From assembly GCF_000002865.3 (NCBI RefSeq), contig NW_001865077.1, forward strand, positions 159,525-223,524: a stretch of DNA of 64,000 nucleotides, written 5' to 3'. A program made the position numbers and the translations under genes. This stretch comes from Monosiga brevicollis MX1 (lineage: Eukaryota; Opisthokonta; Choanoflagellata; Craspedida; Salpingoecidae). Of the stretch, positions 12,101-24,300 are shown in pieces (the first letter of the stretch is position 1; each line of letters begins with the position of its first letter). The notes under the pieces were generated by a model. The model searched no databases. It was given only the letters and a program-made list of their open reading frames with translations, and had not been told where the DNA came from.

Positions 12101-13030
12101 TGATCAATGTTCTGCAATGATCAAGCGTACTCACATCCACAACACTGTCTGTAGGCATCTGATCTCGAGCCCAAGCTCATCTTTCTTTTCGAGAAGGTTG
12201 GTCATTGAGCGGACGCCCGTGCATCCCCAAGCTCAAACGCGCACACAAGAATGGCGAGATCAGGACCACACCCCCTTTTTAGTTTTGGGGGAAGTATCGG
12301 GCAGGTGCCAGACCTCACCTGTTGGTACGACTTTGCTGTTGTTCTGTCGCCCTGCAGCTTCGTGAGCAGTTTCCCGATCTGGATTTGCAGCGCGACGTAC
12401 AGATTTTGACGTCCTTTCGCGAGGCAGGCAGTGCTTCAGTTTCTCGCATCAACGGCATTTTGCAGGACTACTTTGCCCAGCAGCAAAAGCGTCGGATCGA
12501 TCGCCGGTTTAATTATGCCTTTGGAGATCGCGTACGTTGGGCTCGTCCTGGCATGTTTGGTCTAAGAACCTGTGGTCTTGTTTGCCGTTGTCAAGCCTCA
12601 TGCTTGGGGAATTTTCTGGCACTAGGTGATGCAAGTGGTCAACAATCGCAAGCACCAGGCCTTCAATGGCAACATTGGTCGCGTCTCGCGTCTGGACAAT
12701 TACTCCGTGACAGTGCAATTTGAAGGTACTCGTCGTGAACGCAAGTACTCATGGGAAGAGGCTCGAAATGAGCTCGAGCTCTGTTATGCCACGACCATTC
12801 ACAAGGCGCAGGGTTCTCAGTTTCCCGTGGTCATTGTCATGATGGGGGTCGACCCCACTGAGCACGCCCTCAGCGTGGCTACCAAGCCGGCCGTTTACAC
12901 CGCCATCACTCGTGCACAACGGTTCCTGGTGTTGTTTGGGAACGATCGCGTGGCCTCGGATGCCTTGTCCGGCAAGCAGGATCGCCTCATCCGCCAAGGT
13001 CGTTATGCTGTGGCCGGTGAGACCTCGTAG
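9153..13030 (+). CDS. RecD/HELB-like superfamily 1B DNA helicase
   Basis: Exons by splice site and phase: 9153(start uncertain)-9665, 9795-9896, 9977-10036, 10151-11028, 11172-11281, 11330-11444, 11568-11625, 11739-11824, 11930-12050, 12155-12196, 12358-12531, 12626-13030; about 887 aa. Motifs: Walker A GGPGVGKTTVL, motif Ia KNVFLTTLSARAV, Walker B FVVDEASML, motif III LIGDPDQLPP, motif IV-like SQQYRFVR, the RecD2-type GDRVMQVVNN...FNGNIG segment, motif V TIHKAQGSQFPVVIV, and motif VI VYTAITRAQRFLV. This is the RecD2/TraA/HELB 5'-3' helicase lineage, so a role in replication-stress repair or end processing is likely. The N-terminal region has an OB-like stretch. The initiator at 9153 is only the first plausible in-frame ATG. 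The many introns argue for a resident nuclear gene, not contamination. Confidence 0.85.
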
Positions 13031-13530
13031 TGAACCTTTTCAACTTCTTGCGGTCTTTCTTTGCCTCTGCTGCCGTGCAGCCACGTGCCCCCTTGAGATG
13101 CACGTGAATAAGGGCAACTGCGCGAGGTCGCTCTTCATGCAACAGATTTGACTTTATTATGCTTAATTGAAACGCGTTTTGGCATCGTGGCAGACAAGAT
13201 GGGTGGTCTGCAGGGCGCTTGACGCCGAGGTGGTCAGAGGGTGAAAGAAGGCGAGCGGTGATAGCGGGCAGCTTTCTGAAATCGTTGAGCGAGCCCACCG
13301 TTGCATGCGGCTGCGCTTCATACAAGACAACAGACAATCCTCTTGTCTCACCCCCCAAAAAAAAGAGAAAAAAAGGAAAAAGAATAAAAAACTACAGATT
13401 GAAAAAAAAAAAAAAAAAACCAAAGAGAAGCAACACAAAAGCTTCTTCTCAACGCGCAGAGCACGCGCGCGCGCGCGCGCGTGAGAAGACCAGCTAACAA
13501 CCACACAACACAGGTTGGCGTGAGCTTTGC
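13031..13530. other. Convergent 3' region, helicase and centrin
   Basis: Between two stop codons. Contains A-rich runs near 13358-13420 and a CG dinucleotide run at 13465-13483. No gene seen. Confidence 0.6.
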
Positions 13531-14419
13531 TCAAAAATCGGCCGTCATGATTGCCATAAACTCCTCTTGGTCAACTACAAAGGCGGGGGCACAGCGGACG
13601 GGAGGCATCGTCAATGAGATGGGGGCTTGGGCAGCTCATCCGTCGTCTTCAAGGGCGCCGGGCTTGTCTTGTGGGGTATGTTTGCAAAACGTACTTTCAC
13701 CGTCGCCGTTGAGGTCAAATTCCTCAAGCATGGCTGACAACTCTTCCTCTGGAATGTCCTCACCCAGCTCCCTGCGGCATGAGACACACAGGAGGGAGTT
13801 TAAAGGTCAGCCCTCCGTGTTGAGGGCACTGGATGTTCAAGGGGCAACTCTGCACCGGACCTTGCCACACGGCGCATATTGCGAATGCTAATTTTTCCAG
13901 TGCTGTCATCGTCAAAGAGCTTGAAAGCCTTCATAATCTCCTCGACTGGATTACGCTCCAGCACACGTTCTTCCGCTACGAAAATCGGGGTGCAACGGTG
14001 AGTGCTCGCTCGGGGCGTGTGCGCGGCGATGTGGCCACCAGCCGGCCGACCGTTCCAGCTCACCGACGGTGAAAAAGTCTCGCTCAGCAATCAACCCGTC
14101 GTTGTTGCGGTCAAAGTCCTTCATAAGCTTCAAGACCTCAGCCTTCTTCACGTCAAAGCCCAGAGCTCGCAACGCCACCTATGCAGCGGTCCATCATGAG
14201 GTTGCCAGCACACCGCCGATACGCACACAACGTGACGAGTCAACGATGCTGATATGCGGGCGAGCGACACACCTTAAACTCGTGGTAATCCAAGGCCCCA
14301 TCCTTGTCCGTGTCAAACAGCTCAAAGGCCTCGCGAATCTCCTGACGTTCCTCATCTGTCAGGTCACGCTTGCGCCTTCCACTGGCCGGCAGCATTCGTC
14401 CCTCGTGTCGTGCTGCCAT
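13531..14419 (-). CDS. CETN: Centrin (caltractin)
   Basis: Exons on the minus strand: 14419-14273, 14178-14064, 13975-13861, 13771-13695, 13574-13531; 165 aa, near the usual 168-172. Centrins are Ca2+-binding basal-body and centrosome proteins. After a basic leader ([19 protein letters not shown]) there are four EF-hands. EF1 is [14 protein letters not shown]2 is [14 protein letters not shown]3 is [12 protein letters not shown] (Asn at position 12, probably weak) and EF4 is DLNGDGEIDQEE. The hallmark KAFKLFDDD...TGKIS precedes RRVARELGED. The C-terminus FMAIMTADF is the short centrin tail, without the common KTSLY ending. It shares an approximately 890-b divergent region with the axonemal dynein gene, which fits joint ciliary expression. 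Confidence 0.93.
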
Positions 14420-15307
14420 TGCGACCGCCGATCGATTTTGAAAGTTTGAGAGAGTGAGAGAGAGAGAGAGAGAGAGAGAAAGTTGAAAAGAAAGTGCGAG
14501 AGAGTGTGTATTGGAACAAGAGGAGTTTAGAGATACTGCTTTGGTCAGGGAGCAGGCCAAAGCAAAATCGATGCCAAATTAGAGATACTAGGAAATTGTA
14601 TATTTGAACCAGAGATGTCCATCTCATCAAAGCTTCATCGAGAGAAGTCACTCAACTGCGTTCTGCATCCTTCCAGCACCGTTAACGTCCAAAGTCAACG
14701 GCTTCTTTACTAATAAAGTATTTTACTTTACATATAGAAATGGCTGACAATGACAAGGGGATCTGCATTCAAAGGTGTTGCCATGTTGAGCGAAAATTGC
14801 GATCATTTTTGTCAAAAGGATCATCTGTCCCTGGCGACGGGGTAAGTGAACGCGACGCAGATGGAGAGAGAGAGAGCGAGAGCGAGAGAGGGCGCGTCGG
14901 CGGGTCACCGGTCTGGCAGCGATGCGCTCGCTGCTGGGTTTGCCTGGGAGGGGGTGATCTGCTGGAAAAGCATTACCTGCTCTGTGCAAATTTCATCAGT
15001 CTGGACTGCAGTGGGGTGGAGAAGGAGGAGGGAATTTCAAGAAGAAAGAGGCAGCACATGATCATCGGGACGTGGCCACGCTCTACGTCGCGCTAGCTCA
15101 TCTTAAACCACCGCGGTTGAGTCAAGTAGATCGGATCCCGACTGATATTACCATTTTGACGCCGGCCTTTTGACCAGCCGCGTGAACACTGTGCGGGCGT
15201 AGTCCTTTTCTTGACCCACATCACCCGCTTCTTTGCTTCGGTGCCTCTTGTTCTGACCGACGCCTGATTGGCTGAGCCTGGCCGGGTGGCCGGACCCCGG
15301 GCCAATC
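14420..15307. other. Divergent promoter region, centrin / dynein
   Basis: Contains a GA tract (14453-14480), a motif shared with 44705-44722 (14511-14528), an AT-rich motif shared with 62932-62944 (14718-14730), and GC-rich sequence near the dynein start. An X-box-like half site (GTTGCCAT at 14777) has no good partner half. No gene seen. Confidence 0.6.
14511..14528. promoter_or_regulatory. Possible shared 5'-region element, copy 1
   Basis: An 18-b block, TTGGAACAAGAGGAGTTT, differs by one base from 44705-44722. Both lie in divergent intergenic regions beside GA tracts. A regulatory role is only a guess. Confidence 0.25.
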
Positions 15308-18300
15308 ATGGAGTCATCCATGCGCCCAGGCAACGGCCATGCCGTATTGCCGCCCGTGTCCGCCTCTGCTGCTGGCGATTCCGCTGGGACCCATGACCTC
15401 TTTGCGGTACATTCACTTTTGCGCACCCGTGTTTCCCGACCCACCCCCGACGCTCGCTGCTCCTTCTCATGCTCTGCCTCTGCCTCGTTTTCTTCACCGA
15501 CCACAGCGCATCCGTGAACACAACAAGTATCCGCCCTTGTTGCAGAGCGCTGATGCATGGACCCAGCTAGTACCCTACAAGGAGCAAGTCCACACCCGCA
15601 GCCCTTCAGAAACCATTGGCAACGTCTATTCCCCTGCTGCCATTGACCTCAAGCTTCGGGATCTGGCCAGGTTTGCAAATGTGTCCTCCTTTGTAACATA
15701 CCTTGTCGTCTTCTTTCTGCACAACTGTTCTTGTTCTTTAATTAGCCCTTCCTCATGTGTTGTTCTTGGTGCAGTGCTTCGGCCAAGCGCTCTACTGATA
15801 GCAAAGGCCCGCAACCGCCTAAGCGTCCCAGCTCGCGCAACGGGAGCTCAACAGCCCGCGTATGTCATTATCCCCCTTTGCTGAATGTATTTCCAGATTG
15901 CGATGATTGCCTTGCCTCTCATTCTGATATCAAACCTCTTGCGTTGACTGATTGTACTGTGTCCTCAGGGTCGCCACACCCTGCCCCCGTTGAGCCGGCC
16001 CATGACACCGGGAGAGCAGCAAGAGGTCATGGCAGCCACACATCCCGAACCTACCAACTCAGATAGTGAAGCCGAAGCTCCAAATGCTGGTCACACCGAG
16101 CCCTCAGACGAAGACTTGCAGCGCGTCCAATGGTACCTCGACAATGCCTTTCACGAGAACCAGTTTGCCCCACTCGGTAAGCTTTCTGCCCCTCATGGCC
16201 ATGCCTGCCGCCTGTCACCACGTGGATGTTTCACAACCCCTGACGTCCTTTCTCCAATGCCCTCTTTACTCATAGGCGAGGCCATGGTCATGTTCGATGA
16301 GGATACCAATCTCCCCGTCACACGCTCCTTGTATGCCGAAGTAGATGCGCGCATCGCCTTTCAGCCTCCTCCCCTCGACGACCAGCACGGCGAGCCGTCC
16401 GTCCAAGCTCAGCTATGGGACGAGATCAAGGCTGACTACATTGCCAGTATGAAGGAGGCCATTTTGCGTTATCTCCTTGAAGACCAGTCCGAGCGCGAAC
16501 GACTCCAGATTCAGGCCATGCCAGCTATCCATGTTCCACGCACCATCCGGGCCCCCGTGGCCTGGCACGATGACGTGGTTCAGGCCCGCAATGCTTGCAG
16601 CGATGGTATCAACATCACAGAGCCCATGCTGATCGCCCTGGGTCACCTCTGGCATCTCCAGTTCCATTCCCTGCGTTGCGTTGACGCCGCGGCGGTGACT
16701 GAGCAAGTTTTTCAAAATGGCTGCTTCCTCCTCGACGACCTCAATGCGCTCATTCAACAACACTGTGTTCAGGCCCAAAAGGTTTGTTGATCGGGATTGG
16801 CGTTTCTGAGACAAATCAAAACAGTTCTTCACATGCAGTTACATGCAGGACTTTCCTACTCTCTGCTTGTGCTTTTCGTCCTGTACGCTGACCTCTTGTT
16901 TACCATCCGGTTATTGACACAGCAACTGCGCCAAGAATGGACGGCGGATGCCGCTGAGATCATGATGGCATTGCGCGACACTTGGTACCACCGTGTGGAC
17001 AAGGAGGATCCGCTGGAAGCGGCTCGCGGCTTCCAGCGGTTGGAGCACATCTTTGCTGCTGCCTGTTCAACCATGTCCAACCAGCTCCGCGGCTGTATTC
17101 GCCAGTCTCTTCAGACTTACCTGCAGGAATTGCTCGAGCCCTACGCTGGAGGCAATGCCTACGATGGGGAGTACACCGATGCCCACGTTGCTCGTCGTCC
17201 TCTCGTGCGCATGGCTGTGCACGTTCAGGATGCAGATGTTACTCTGGACCCATCGTGGGACGAAGTGGCCGCTGCCTTCAGTGGCCACTGCCAGGCCATT
17301 GCTCAAGTGCGTGTCCAATCTTATCCCGGCATTCCACGCATATGCCCACATTTCGTCCCTCACCGCTTCAAAGCCTCGCTCATCCTTACTCTCGTGTATC
17401 CCATGCACACAGGTGGCCGAGCAGGTGCCGCGGCCGGAAAAGCGCGTGTTTCCCGAGTTGGGGGACCGAGAAGATCTGTTTATTCCGTGCGCGACTGCAG
17501 ACGATGAGCACGTCATCACGACACGAGAGCGCCTCATGGCGATTATCGAAGCGAACAAACCCGGACCGGCGCGCTATCTTGAAATGTTTGACCGTTTCCG
17601 CCACCTCCTCGCACCGCCCAACGAGCGAAGCGAGGAGCAGGCTGCCGTTGCAGACTTCTGCGCCAAGGACAAGCCCCTCAGTGCATATCGATCATATATC
17701 CAGAAGCTCCAAGATCTCTGTCGCGAGATCGACGACCTGCGGCCCACCGCGCCCATGGGCTTGGTCTGCATCGACATCACACCGGCTCAGGCCACCCTGC
17801 GCGAGCGTTGCCAAAGCCTCATTGACACACTCGTGTCCACAGTGACTCAAAACAACCGCAAACTCAATCGCGGCATCTGCGAACGCTTTGACGCCATTGC
17901 CAATCGCCTGATGGAGCAGCCACAATCCTCCGAAGACATGAAATCTCTTGAGGAATATCTACAGGAAACACGCGCTGAAACAATTTTCAAGTTGAAAGTA
18001 CGGTGCTTGTTGTCTCCATCTCAATGAGTTCCTCATCTGGCCATGCTCACTTGCTCGATCCTTCGCGCCGATTCTGTGTCACAGGCAGAGATCACAGAGG
18101 CCGGTGAGCGGTTGCGGTTTTTGCTCGAGTTTGCCGAACTCAACGAGGACCATGTCAAGCTCAACACAACCACCATCAAGTGGCCCGCCAAGCTGGAGCC
18201 CATGTTCGATGTGGCCGATCGCCGCGTCAATGAGCACCGGCAAGCCGCTGAAGTGCAGCTTGTGCAGCGCGTCAAGGACTTTGAGGCTGCGCTTGAAACT

Positions 18301-21300
18301 TACTTTGAAACTGCCGAAAGCTATCAGAATCTTCTTGGTTTGTCTTCCATCCGTTACTACAGCGCTGTGCTGCCTGAAGATGCATCTCACCTCATTTTCT
18401 CTTCTTTGGGTCAGATCCTTTGCGCATGGCCGATATTCAGCGCAACGTCCAATCCTTGGATGAGTTGGCAAGCAATCTCAAGGCCGCCCAGGAAGAGGTG
18501 GGGCTTTTTGGGTCTTTGTGTTTCGCACTCAAACATTCTTTTTCCTGTGGACTGTGTTCGCTCATTGCCTCGTTCTCTACAGGCTGAAGGCATCCAGCGC
18601 GAGCAACAGCTGCTCGAGCAGGAGGTGACTCCCTTCCCGCAAATCCAACAAACACAGTCGGTGGTGGAGCCCTTCGACAAGCTGTGGCGTACGGCTCTCA
18701 AGTTTTTCACTCTCTCTGAACAGTGGATGAACGGCTCCTTTTTGGCGCTCAACGCTGAAGAGGTGGAGGAAGAGCTGGGGACATTGTTCCGCGTGGCGTT
18801 TAAGCTGGCCAAGCAGCTTACCAACTACAATGGGCCTTCAAAGACGGCCGATCAGCTTCGCAACAAGGTGGAGGAGTTTCGCGTCAACGTCCCCATCATC
18901 CAGGTCATTTGCAACCCAGGTATGCAGGCCCGTCACTGGGAAAAGATTTCCGACCTCACGGGTTACGACGTTCAGCCGGACCAAAATACCACCTTGGCCC
19001 AGATGCTCAATCTGAATTTGGCCAACCATGCCACGGCGCTCGAGGATATTGGGGCCGCTGCCAGCAAGGAATTTTCTCTCGAGAAGGCGCTGCGCAGCAT
19101 GAAGCAGGACTGGACCGACATGGAATTCGCTTTCGTACCTTATCGCGACACCGGCGTCTCCATCCTCAGTGGTATTGACGAGGTGCAAATGCTCCTGGAC
19201 GACCACATTGTCAAGACCCAGACCATGCGAGGTTCCCCTTTCATCAAGCCCTTTGAGGAGGAGATCAAGGAGTGGGAGGCCAAGCTCATCAGCATGCAGG
19301 ACATTCTGGATGAGTGGCTCAAGGTGCAGGCCACATGGCTGTATCTGGAGCCCATCTTTTCCTCGGAAGATATCATGGCTCAGCTTCCCGAGGAAGGGCG
19401 CAAGTTCACCATCGTGGACAAATCTTGGCGCCAGATCATGGCGGTCAGCTTGGAAGATAGTCATGCCACCGTGTGCACGGATCAGCCGAACATGCTTTCA
19501 ATTTTGCGTGAGGCTAATGGTCTTTTGGACGACATCCAAAAGGGGCTCAACAAGTATCTCGAGGTCAAGCGCCTCTTCTTTCCGCGCTTCTTCTTCCTTT
19601 CCAACGACGAGTTGTTGGAAATCCTCTCCGAGACCAAGGACCCCACCCGCGTGCAACCGCATCTGAAGAAATGCTTTGAAGGCATTGCCCGCCTCAACTT
19701 TGATGACAAGCAGCAGATTCGCGCCATGATCTCTTCGGAGCAGGAGGAGGTGCAGTTTGATAAGGTCCTTGTACCTGCTGACGCCAAGGGCATGGTCGAA
19801 AAATGGCTGGATGAAGTGGGCAAAACCATGATTTCCAGCCTACACAAGGTTATGCAACAGAGCGTTGATGCCTATGCCAAGGCTCCACGCAACCAGTGGG
19901 TCCAGGACTGGCCCGGGCAGGTCGTTTTGGCCGTCAGCTCCATTTACTGGACCATGGCCGTGGAAAGCGCCTTTGAGGCCAACCGTCCCCTGGGCGAGTT
20001 TTTGCAACAGAGCAACGACCAGATCAATGGCATTGTGGAGATGGTTCGTGGTAAACTGCCCAAGTCCTTGCGCAATACCCTGTCAGCGCTCACCGTCATT
20101 GACGTCCATGCGCGCGATGTCGTGGCCAAGCTCGTGGACGACGGTATCCAGCGCGTGACGGATTTTGATTGGATTGCCCAGCTTCGCTACTACTGGGAGC
20201 CTTGCGACGAGAGTCCCAATGACAACGACGTCATGGTCAAGATGATCACCACCAACGTGCGCTACGGCTACGAGTATCTGGGCAACAGCGGCCGCCTCGT
20301 CATAACCCCACTCACGGATCGCTGCTACCGCACCCTCATGGGCGCTTTGCTACTTGATCTTGGCGGTGCTCCCGAAGGCCCTGCCGGCACGGGCAAAACA
20401 GAGACCACCAAGGATTTGGCCAAGGCCGTGGCCATCCAGTGCGTGGTCTTCAATTGCTCCGATGGCCTTGACTACAAGGCCATGGGCAAATTCTTCAAGG
20501 GTCTCATCGCTGCTGGTGCCTGGGCCTGTTTCGACGAGTTCAATCGTATCGAGCTCGAGGTGCTTTCCGTCGTGGCGCAGCAGATCCACAGCATCGTCTA
20601 TGCCAAGACCCGCCGCCTGGATCGCTTCATGTTTGAGGGAACTGACATCAATCTGAATCGCAACTGCAACTGTTTCATCACCATGAACCCGGGCTACGCC
20701 GGTCGCCAGGAGCTGCCCGACAACCTTAAGGTCCTCTTCCGCACCGTCGCGATGATGGTGCCTGATTATGCCCTGATTGGTGAGATCATGCTCTACTCGA
20801 TGGGCTTTGTCGACGCCCGTGCTCTGGCCCAAAAGATTGTGGCGGTTTATCGGCTCTGCTCCGAACAGCTCTCCTCGCAATCCCATTACGATTATGGCAT
20901 GCGTGCTGTCAAAGCTGTTCTCACGGCCGCTGGCAACCTCAAGCTCAAGTATCCGCAGGAGAACGAGTCGGTGCTCATGCTGCGCTCAATCATTGACGTG
21001 AACTTGCCCAAGTTTCTCTCACACGACGTGCCCCTATTTGAGGGCATTACATCCGATCTTTTCCCAGGCATTGAGCTTCCCAAGCCCGATTATGACCACA
21101 TCTCACGGGCCCTGCGTGAGAACTTTGCGAAGCACAACATGCAGGCCACTGACTACCACATGATGAAAATCATTCAGATTTACGAGATGATGCTGGTGCG
21201 CCACGGTTTCATGATTGTCGGCGATCCCCTCTCCGGCAAGACGGTGGCCTGGAAAGTCCTTGCTGATGCGCTTGCTGATCTCGAGGAGGCTGGCCTCATG

Positions 21301-24300
21301 GACGAACATCGCGTTCTTGTCAACATCATTAATCCCAAATCCATTACTATGCAGGAGTTGTACGGCTCTTTTGATCCCGTCTCCCACGAGTGGTCTGACG
21401 GCGTCCTGGCCAACACCTATCGTGACCAGGCCAGCTCCATCACGGAGGATCGCAAGTGGCTGCTCTTTGACGGCCCTGTTGATGCGGTGTGGATTGAGAA
21501 CATGAACACAGTGCTTGACGACAACAAGAAGCTCTGCCTCATGTCTGGTGAAATCATTGCCATGTCCGCCCAAATGAACCTCATCTTTGAGCCTCAGGAT
21601 TTGCTGGTGGCCTCGCCAGCCACAGTTTCTCGCTGTGGCATGATCTATCTCGAACCCCACAAGCTGGGGTGGGAGCCCTCGCTCGAGTCTTGGCTGAGCG
21701 ATCTACCCACTTCCTTGGCCGGCGATGACGGCCACGCGGGCTATCTGCGTGAGCTCTTCACCTGGCTCATGAACCCGGTGCTCAAGTTTGTGCGCCTGCA
21801 ACTCCGCTTATTTGTGCCCACCTCCTCCGTGCATCTGGCCCGCACGGCCATTCGCGTGCTGGACTGTCTCTTGGACCCTTGGCGCAGCGAGGCGCCCCCA
21901 AGCGACGCGCAGACGTCGGCCCAACTCGAGGCCCTCTTTGTTTTTGCCATCACTTGGGGCGTGGGTGGGCAGCTCGTGGGTGCCGACCGCCCCAAGTTTG
22001 ATGAATTTGTGCGAGCGGCCCTCCTGGGGAATAGCGATGTCGTAACCAAACCCAAAACCATCAAGCTGGGCAAGAGCTCCATCCCCCCAGAACGCGGCCT
22101 CCTCCACGACTTTGTTTTCCGCGACGGCAGCTGGGCACACTGGAACGATCTCATCGAAACGCTTGACATTCCGGACGACGCCACGCCAAATGGCATCATT
22201 GTCCCCACCATTGACACAGTGCGCCAACGATTCTTCCTGCAACAGCATCTCGATCACCAGGTGCCCATCCTTTTCGTGGGGCCCACAGGCACGGGCAAGT
22301 CAGCCATCGTCGAGAGTCATCTCATGGCATTGCCTAAGGACCGCTTTGTACCCAACAACATCACCTTCTCGGCGCGCACTACTGCCGGTCAAACGCAGCA
22401 GATCATCATGTCCAAGCTCGATCGCCGCCGCAAGGGCGTCTATGGCCCGCCCATGGGTAAACACTGTGTTGTCTTTGTTGATGATCTGAACATGCCACAG
22501 AAAGAAACGTATGGCGCTCAGCCACCCATTGAGCTCTTGCGCACCTGGCTGGATCACTGGCACTGGTACGACCTCAAGGACACGAGCCGAATTGACCTCG
22601 TTGACTTGCTTCTCGTCTCGGCCATGGGTCCACCCGGTGGCGGCCGCAACGACATTTCGGCGCGCTTCTTGCGCCACCTGGACGTCATTGGCATCGAGTC
22701 ATTTGACGACGCCACCATGGTCAAAATCTTTGGCACCATCATGGACTGGCACTTTGGTCGCGGCTACGATGGATCGTTCAAGCGTTTGGGTCAATCCCTC
22801 GTGCAGGCGTCGGCTGCCGTCTACAAGGCTGCAGTCACCAACCTCCTGCCAACGCCAGCCAAGAGCCACTACACCTTTAACCTCCGCGATTTTGCACGCG
22901 TTGTCCAGGGCGTGATGCTTGTGCCAGCCTCACACCTCACCGAGAGCAACAAGCTCGTGCGCTTGTGGGTGCATGAGGTTTATCGTGTCTTCTACGATCG
23001 TCTCGTGGACGACGACGACCGCGCCTACCTGTTTGGTGTTGTGCGCGACGTCACCAAAGAGCACTTCAAGGTTGACAGTCAGACGCTCTTCTCACACCTC
23101 GTCTCAGATCAGGCGGTCGGTCTCCAGGATGACGACCTGCGGTCGCTGTTCTTTGGTGACTTTATGGAGCCCGGGGCAGACCCGCGAGTGTACGACGAGG
23201 TGCAAGACATGGACAGGCTTCGCGAGACCATGGAAGAGTATCTCACCGAGTACAACCAGCTGAGCAAGACCCCCATGTCTCTGGTCATGTTCCGCTTTGC
23301 CATCGAGCACGTCAGCCGCCTTGCACGCATCATCAAGCAGCCCAATGGCCACGCTCTGTTGGTTGGCATTGGTGGTAGCGGCCGTCAAAGCAGCACCAAG
23401 CTGGCCGCTGCCATGGCCGAGTATACGCTCTTCCGCATCGAGCTGACCAAGACCTACAGCTATTCAGACTGGCGCGAGGACATCAAGAAGATGCATCGGT
23501 TATCGGGTTACGATGGCAAGTCCACCGTCTTTCTGTTCTCCGACAACCAGATCAAGGACGAAGCATTTTTGGAGGACATTAACATGCTACTCAATACGGG
23601 TGACGTACCAAATCTCTATGCGGCCGACGAGAAAGCCGAGATCATCGAGCGCATGGGCGCTGTCCTCAAGGAGCAGCGGCGCACCAATGTGGACACCTCA
23701 CCGTTGGCCATGTACAATTTTTTCATTTCACGCGTTCGTGCCAACCTGCACATCGTTTTGGCCATGTCTCCCATTGGCGACGAGTTCCGTCGGCGCCTGC
23801 GTCAGCTGCCTTCGCTTATCAATTGCTGCACCATTGACTGGTTCCGGGCCTGGCCTGAGGACGCCTTGGAGATGGTGGCAGACAAGTTTCTGGAGAGCGT
23901 TGAGCTCGAGCCCGAGGTCCGCGTTCAAGTCGTGTCCATGTGCAAGCATTTTCACGAATCCGTGCGCGCCCTATCGGCCTCCTTCTACGACGAGCTGCGC
24001 CGCTACAATTACGTCACACCCACCTCCTACCTGGAGCTGATTCAAACTTTCAAGGGCCTGCTGGACATGAAGCGCAATGAGATCTCCACGCTGCAGTCGC
24101 GCTACAGCGTCGGCGTGGAAAAGCTCGACTTTGCTGCAAGCCAGGTCGCAATCATGCAGGAAGAACTCGTCGCCCTGCAGCCCGAGTTGGTCAAAACCTC
24201 GGAAGAAGTGGCCATCAAGATGAAGCAGATCGAAGCCGACTCAGTGGAGGTAGATGCCAAGAAGGAGCTGGTCGCAGCGGATGAAGCCGTTGCCGCCAAG

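Noticed and set aside
14777-14790. X-box (RFX) site in the centrin/dynein promoter
   Set aside because: Only one half site (GTTGCC) is good; the second half does not fit the consensus.
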